A stretch of DNA of 64,000 nt from Avoscillospira_A sp052117125 (lineage in GTDB: Bacteria > Bacillota > Clostridia > Oscillospirales > Oscillospiraceae), in NCBI RefSeq assembly GCF_052117125.1, contig NZ_JBQKJT010000008.1, positions 1 to 64,000 of the forward strand, read 5' to 3'. The notes beneath the pieces were generated by a model, which worked only from the letters and a program-made list of their open reading frames with translations, made no database searches and was not told where the DNA came from. The translations under genes were made by a program, and so were the position numbers. Position 1 is the first letter of the stretch. Every line of letters starts with the position of its first letter. Of this stretch, positions 62,201 to 64,000 are shown piece after piece.

Positions 62201-62478
62201 GGAGTAGCGCTGGTGCTCAGAACGGGAGCCTTGCCGCCGTTCATGACGTAGGACACCATCTTGCACATCTCAGCGCGGGTCAGGTAGCCGTCGGGGTTGA
62301 AGTCGCCGTTGTTGTTACCGCCGATGACATTCAGAGCGGCCATAACCTCAACAGCTTCCTTGTTACCGATTTCATTGTAATCGTTGAAATCGGTAGCTGC
62401 TGCACCGGCAGTGGCGCTGAGACCGAACACAGTGCTCATAGCCAGAACCAGTGCAAGAACCTTCTTCAGATTCTTCAT
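59266..62478 (-). CDS. S-layer homology (SLH) domain surface protein
   Basis: A 1070-residue secreted protein. A signal peptide (MKNLKKVLALVLAMSTVFGL) is followed by three SLH repeats (about 28-75, 93-140 and 150-200; GDFNPDGYLTRAEM is typical) that anchor proteins to pyruvylated cell-wall polysaccharide. A long Thr/Asn/Gly-rich body follows. The last 130 residues have short Val/Thr/Gly repeats (VTITGNVTGSGKLTVNN) like a beta-helix. Strong codon bias toward common codons suggests very high expression. AAGGAGG precedes the ATG, and the transcript has a long structured leader. It is a probable major S-layer protein. Confidence 0.93.
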   Translation of the reverse strand: MKNLKKVLALVLAMSTVFGLSATAGAAATDFNDYNEIGNKEAVEVMAALNVIGGNNNGDFNPDGYLTRAEMCKMVSYVMNGGKAPVLSTSATPSYSDIKGHWGEAYIEYATSMGIVGGVGGGKFSPDSSLTGTQAAKMMLTAMGYDATVFGFGGTGWDVNVNRYANEAGLYDDLSDMQPNLPITRDQAAQLMYNAMQATMMKRSWSLNPATGEQTESYSQWIITNNDGTTTPVTLLSEKYNGAIQIGYMSDFSYDSVKNEWTYTFDSTTNTFGGNSITAQNKINNGTTQKSSVDYTDLFGQQVKVIYNTKDQKVTYGVYANDSSVVATGATGNVEDVNNTANTVTVSGKDYKLKDSASNINVYNVGSTAYATGSDTSVLKLAGLKTEKSAYDFKLVDNTGDGKIDAAICTPMTVAKINYVGKDTVQFSNGIGSVKIDDLTTYSGYAAGDWVYYIKAANSSTEKDTIVKADLKTGTIDGVRGGDTVTAYTEYQIGGTWLAASNVNPYSANIVKAEVGDTVEYVSLGSTIFYSKITDVAATSKSIAMVVTAGTTSATNGLTNGELQAKLLFADGTSKTAKITKINGASVGTADVSTLNDLIGTLVTYRPDGSSYELTTVRNDSNPSDNVNDANLAGYKALVIANPGYNNGKVNGQELADDAVVYFFGSTVGVGASNKADVYTGKEIKNTWGTATKALTTSVLTQEVNGFTYAKVAVIVDPSGLPEITAGSNYGYLSAQTYRTTEDNKTYLNFTIHTANGELKAKAESTDAPNTYPQGAVITYDVVSDGVIKNVNLANVTTGMVTGWDGDSKIALDYTSSEVNAKDTTVLYVDSDKKIGVEGGSIQKAADMNGDGTADQANVRYILAANHVVLLVVDVNNEMKANPVSATASVTTETALKDALKYDNMTVTVSDNVSVTGGLHLNGNTVSVASGKTLTVDNLYLEGGNLAGAGSVNVTNTTYMGSTLSVANFTTVNADIASGASMVISGGNVTITGNVTGSGKLTVNNAAVVTITGSASVVIVVNNTASVAVHGGMTGSGTITNNGTGTVTNNGTGVYKNSQDTTTKAVKVVK

Positions 62479-62606
62479 TCTAGGAATTCCTCCTTATAAA
62501 AATTGTCAAAGGTACAATTCGTCCCCGTGCCGCCCGGTATACATACCGTGGCTAGCCTACCCGTATCTACGCCGGAGACTGCCAGGGAACGTCTCGTCCC
62601 TTTGCA
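62479..62606 (-). promoter_or_regulatory. Structured 5' leader of the S-layer mRNA
   Basis: About 128 bases between the predicted start and the ATG. On the minus strand it holds a GGGACG/CGTTCCC hairpin and a perfect CGGTAT-GT-ATACCG palindrome (near 62540-62553), with GC-rich stretches pairing around them. S-layer mRNAs often have long stabilising leaders. It does not match the cyclic di-GMP riboswitch pattern I know. Confidence 0.5.
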
Positions 62607-62612
62607 TGATAA

Positions 62613-62641
62613 AGTTTACCACATCCCGCCCCCCTTGTAAA
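62613..62641 (-). promoter_or_regulatory. Promoter for the S-layer gene
   Basis: On the minus strand: TTTACA (62636-62641), a 17-base spacer and TAAACT with an extended TGG (62613-62618). A CCCCC/GGGGG hairpin overlaps the -35 region. Confidence 0.5.
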
Positions 62642-62770
62642 CGGGGGCCCCCCCTTTTTAATCTTTTTGTCATACAACGTGGTTTTTTCGTTTAAAATAT
62701 CTATTTGATTTATTTTTATGAATGTTAACTGTAATATTAAGAAACATTACTAACACAGTTTTTCACAAAA

Positions 62771-64000
62771 TTACGGTTCTGTGACATAATATCGGTTGTT
62801 CTTTCGTTCGATCAAGCCCTGTGCCATCAGCTTTTGCAGCACGGTAAGACAGTGCTTTTGCGCCAGCCCCAGCAGATTTCCAAGCTCGCCGCACCGGCAC
62901 CCCGGATGATTGGCCAGATAAGCCAAAATTACTTCCTTCTGCTGGTCTGGCGGCACGATCGTACCTGCCAAATAGTAGCTTCTGCCCGATGTCACCACCA
63001 CGCCCCGTTCTGTCAGCCACTGCATGACCCGGTTGGCATGGTTTCCCGATAGATTCAGCAGCTCCATGACCTCCCGCCGTACCATACGACCGTGGTGTTC
63101 CAGATAGGTACGGATGGGCTTGGCCCAACGGGCCTGCATCTCCCAATCCCGCCGCAGCATGGGCATGGTCACCTTCGGGCATCCGCCCCGGACCAATGCC
63201 GCCCGGACCATGCGAGATAAATGAGACGGCTCAATCTCCTTATGCGCCCGGTCGGAAATTAGAATATAGTCCGACCATTGACGGTTTCTGGCTTCCAGCT
63301 CCTTTAAAAAGGAACACAGCTCCTGCGGCATGCGACGCTTTTCCCCTGCCACATTCAAAGTCCCAGTCTGCCAGTCCACCATGTCCCATTGCAGCGAGTG
63401 GATCACGGTTTTGGGCACTCCCAGCTGCCAGGCCAATCGAAGCGTTACGGCAACCGCGCTGTAGCCCTCGTTTTCGATGATCTTCTGTAACTTTTGCGCG
63501 TCAATGGCCGTCTCCTCTTCCTCCGGCTCCGACCAGCAATCATCCGGTCGAGAAAAGTGGAGCTGCAAAGACCGGACATCCATCCCAGCCACCCGGCTGA
63601 CATATTCCCAACTGTGGGTTTGCAGCAGACGTTCCGTATAGTCATAGCGCAAATCCAACAGCCGTACCTGCTCCTGCCCGATCTCATTCATCAACCGCCG
63701 CACAACAAAGGACAGATGCTGTTCTGTAGGCTGCCGCCGGTCTCTGTCGGAAAGCACCACCGGACCGGAGACGTTCCTGCGCTCCATCTGCAATTCCTGC
63801 AAATAGACCTGTAGCTTCGGTGACATGGGGATTTCCCGGTCCGGCAAGCGGACCACAGAGGATGTAAAATCCACCTGCTCCCAGGTCAGATCGTGGATCT
63901 CCTGCCGCAGCAGTCCCAGCTGCCACGCCAAATGGACCGCCACCGCCGCCATGCGGTGCCCCTCTTCCTGGAGCGTCGCTTCCAGCAGCGCCCGGTTCGG
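62771..64000 (-). CDS. Protein with two recombinase-like repeats and winged-helix-like C-terminus, 5' end outside the window
   Basis: The frame is open through the right edge, so only 409 C-terminal residues are seen. Two repeats (around VHLAWQLGLLRQEIHDLTWEQ and VTLRLAWQLGVPKTVIHSLQ) look like the first part of tyrosine-recombinase catalytic domains, but the second lacks the key Arg and neither shows the HXXR and Tyr motifs. After them come two segments resembling winged helices (REVMELLNLSGNHANRVMQWL and CGELGNLLGLAQKHCLTVLQ). It may be a DNA-binding regulator built from a decayed integrase fold. I do not recognise a named family. Confidence 0.65.
   Translation of the reverse strand, partial: PNRALLEATLQEEGHRMAAVAVHLAWQLGLLRQEIHDLTWEQVDFTSSVVRLPDREIPMSPKLQVYLQELQMERRNVSGPVVLSDRDRRQPTEQHLSFVVRRLMNEIGQEQVRLLDLRYDYTERLLQTHSWEYVSRVAGMDVRSLQLHFSRPDDCWSEPEEEETAIDAQKLQKIIENEGYSAVAVTLRLAWQLGVPKTVIHSLQWDMVDWQTGTLNVAGEKRRMPQELCSFLKELEARNRQWSDYILISDRAHKEIEPSHLSRMVRAALVRGGCPKVTMPMLRRDWEMQARWAKPIRTYLEHHGRMVRREVMELLNLSGNHANRVMQWLTERGVVVTSGRSYYLAGTIVPPDQQKEVILAYLANHPGCRCGELGNLLGLAQKHCLTVLQKLMAQGLIERKNNRYYVTEP

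Noticed and set aside
59236..62499. A 1087-codon plus-strand frame opposite the S-layer gene
   Set aside because: An antisense artefact of strong codon bias; the minus strand has signal peptide, SLH domains, ribosome site and terminator.
62479..62606. Cyclic di-GMP-I riboswitch in the S-layer leader
   Set aside because: A GCAAAGG-like stretch is present but the conserved core and receptor motifs are not in the right order; kept only as an unknown structured leader.

Overview
The window looks like chromosomal DNA of a spore-forming, strictly anaerobic gut Clostridium of the Oscillospiraceae type (Oscillibacter, Lawsonibacter or Dysosmobacter-like). This is an inference. It rests on moderately high GC, strong AGGAGG ribosome sites, a SpoIVB protease, an S-layer homology protein, a tungsten aldehyde:ferredoxin oxidoreductase, and several IS families common in these bacteria. 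No rRNA, tRNA or CRISPR array was seen.

Region 1 (1-7.6 kb) is a catabolic island. An IclR-type regulator is divergent from an aspartase/fumarase-superfamily lyase plus a BCCT betaine-type transporter. A second, more divergent lyase is followed by a zinc alcohol dehydrogenase. Three palindromes of the form TTCA-N5-TGAA lie in the control regions and suggest one regulon. Region 2 (7.6-12.8 kb) is a self-contained tungsten enzyme locus: an E1-like adenylyltransferase, a P-loop GTPase fused to a DUF1980-like domain, a MoaD/ThiS-like sulfur carrier ending in GG, the aldehyde:ferredoxin oxidoreductase, a four-cluster ferredoxin subunit and a nitroreductase. Two copies of an intergenic GAGTAAAACTTT-hairpin element flank these regions.

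Region 3 (12.8-26.6 kb) is mixed housekeeping and signalling: a membrane diguanylate cyclase, a small membrane protein broken by an amber codon, two small membrane proteins, SpoIVB, a ComFB-type protein, a DUF2461 protein, a DEAD helicase-DprA-glmS run, thyA-folA, and a large sensor with a degenerate GGDEF domain and an intact-looking EAL domain. Region 4 (26.8-30.5 kb) is an insertion-sequence graveyard: a frameshifted IS256-type element, a hairpin-rich spacer, and an IS3-type element with an in-frame TAG that has inserted into an IS66 relic.

Region 5 (30.6-56.2 kb) is a 24-gene, one-strand exopolysaccharide/capsule operon behind a perfect consensus promoter (56189-56217). It encodes a WbpM/CapD-type dehydratase, aminotransferases, a UDP-sugar dehydrogenase/oxidoreductase/aminotransferase/acetyltransferase set for a 2,3-diacetamido uronic acid, a phosphoglycosyl transferase, glycosyltransferases, Wzx, Wzy and Wzz functions and an asparagine-synthase-like amidotransferase. 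In the middle lies an unusual module of acyl carrier protein, AMP-ligase, LuxE, LuxC, two short-chain dehydrogenases and a split transketolase. That module could make an aldehyde-derived, ketol-extended decoration. Region 6 (56.3-64 kb) holds a Wzy_C-type ligase/polymerase, an S-layer homology protein with a structured 5' leader, and the 3' part of a gene with two recombinase-like repeats plus winged-helix-like segments.
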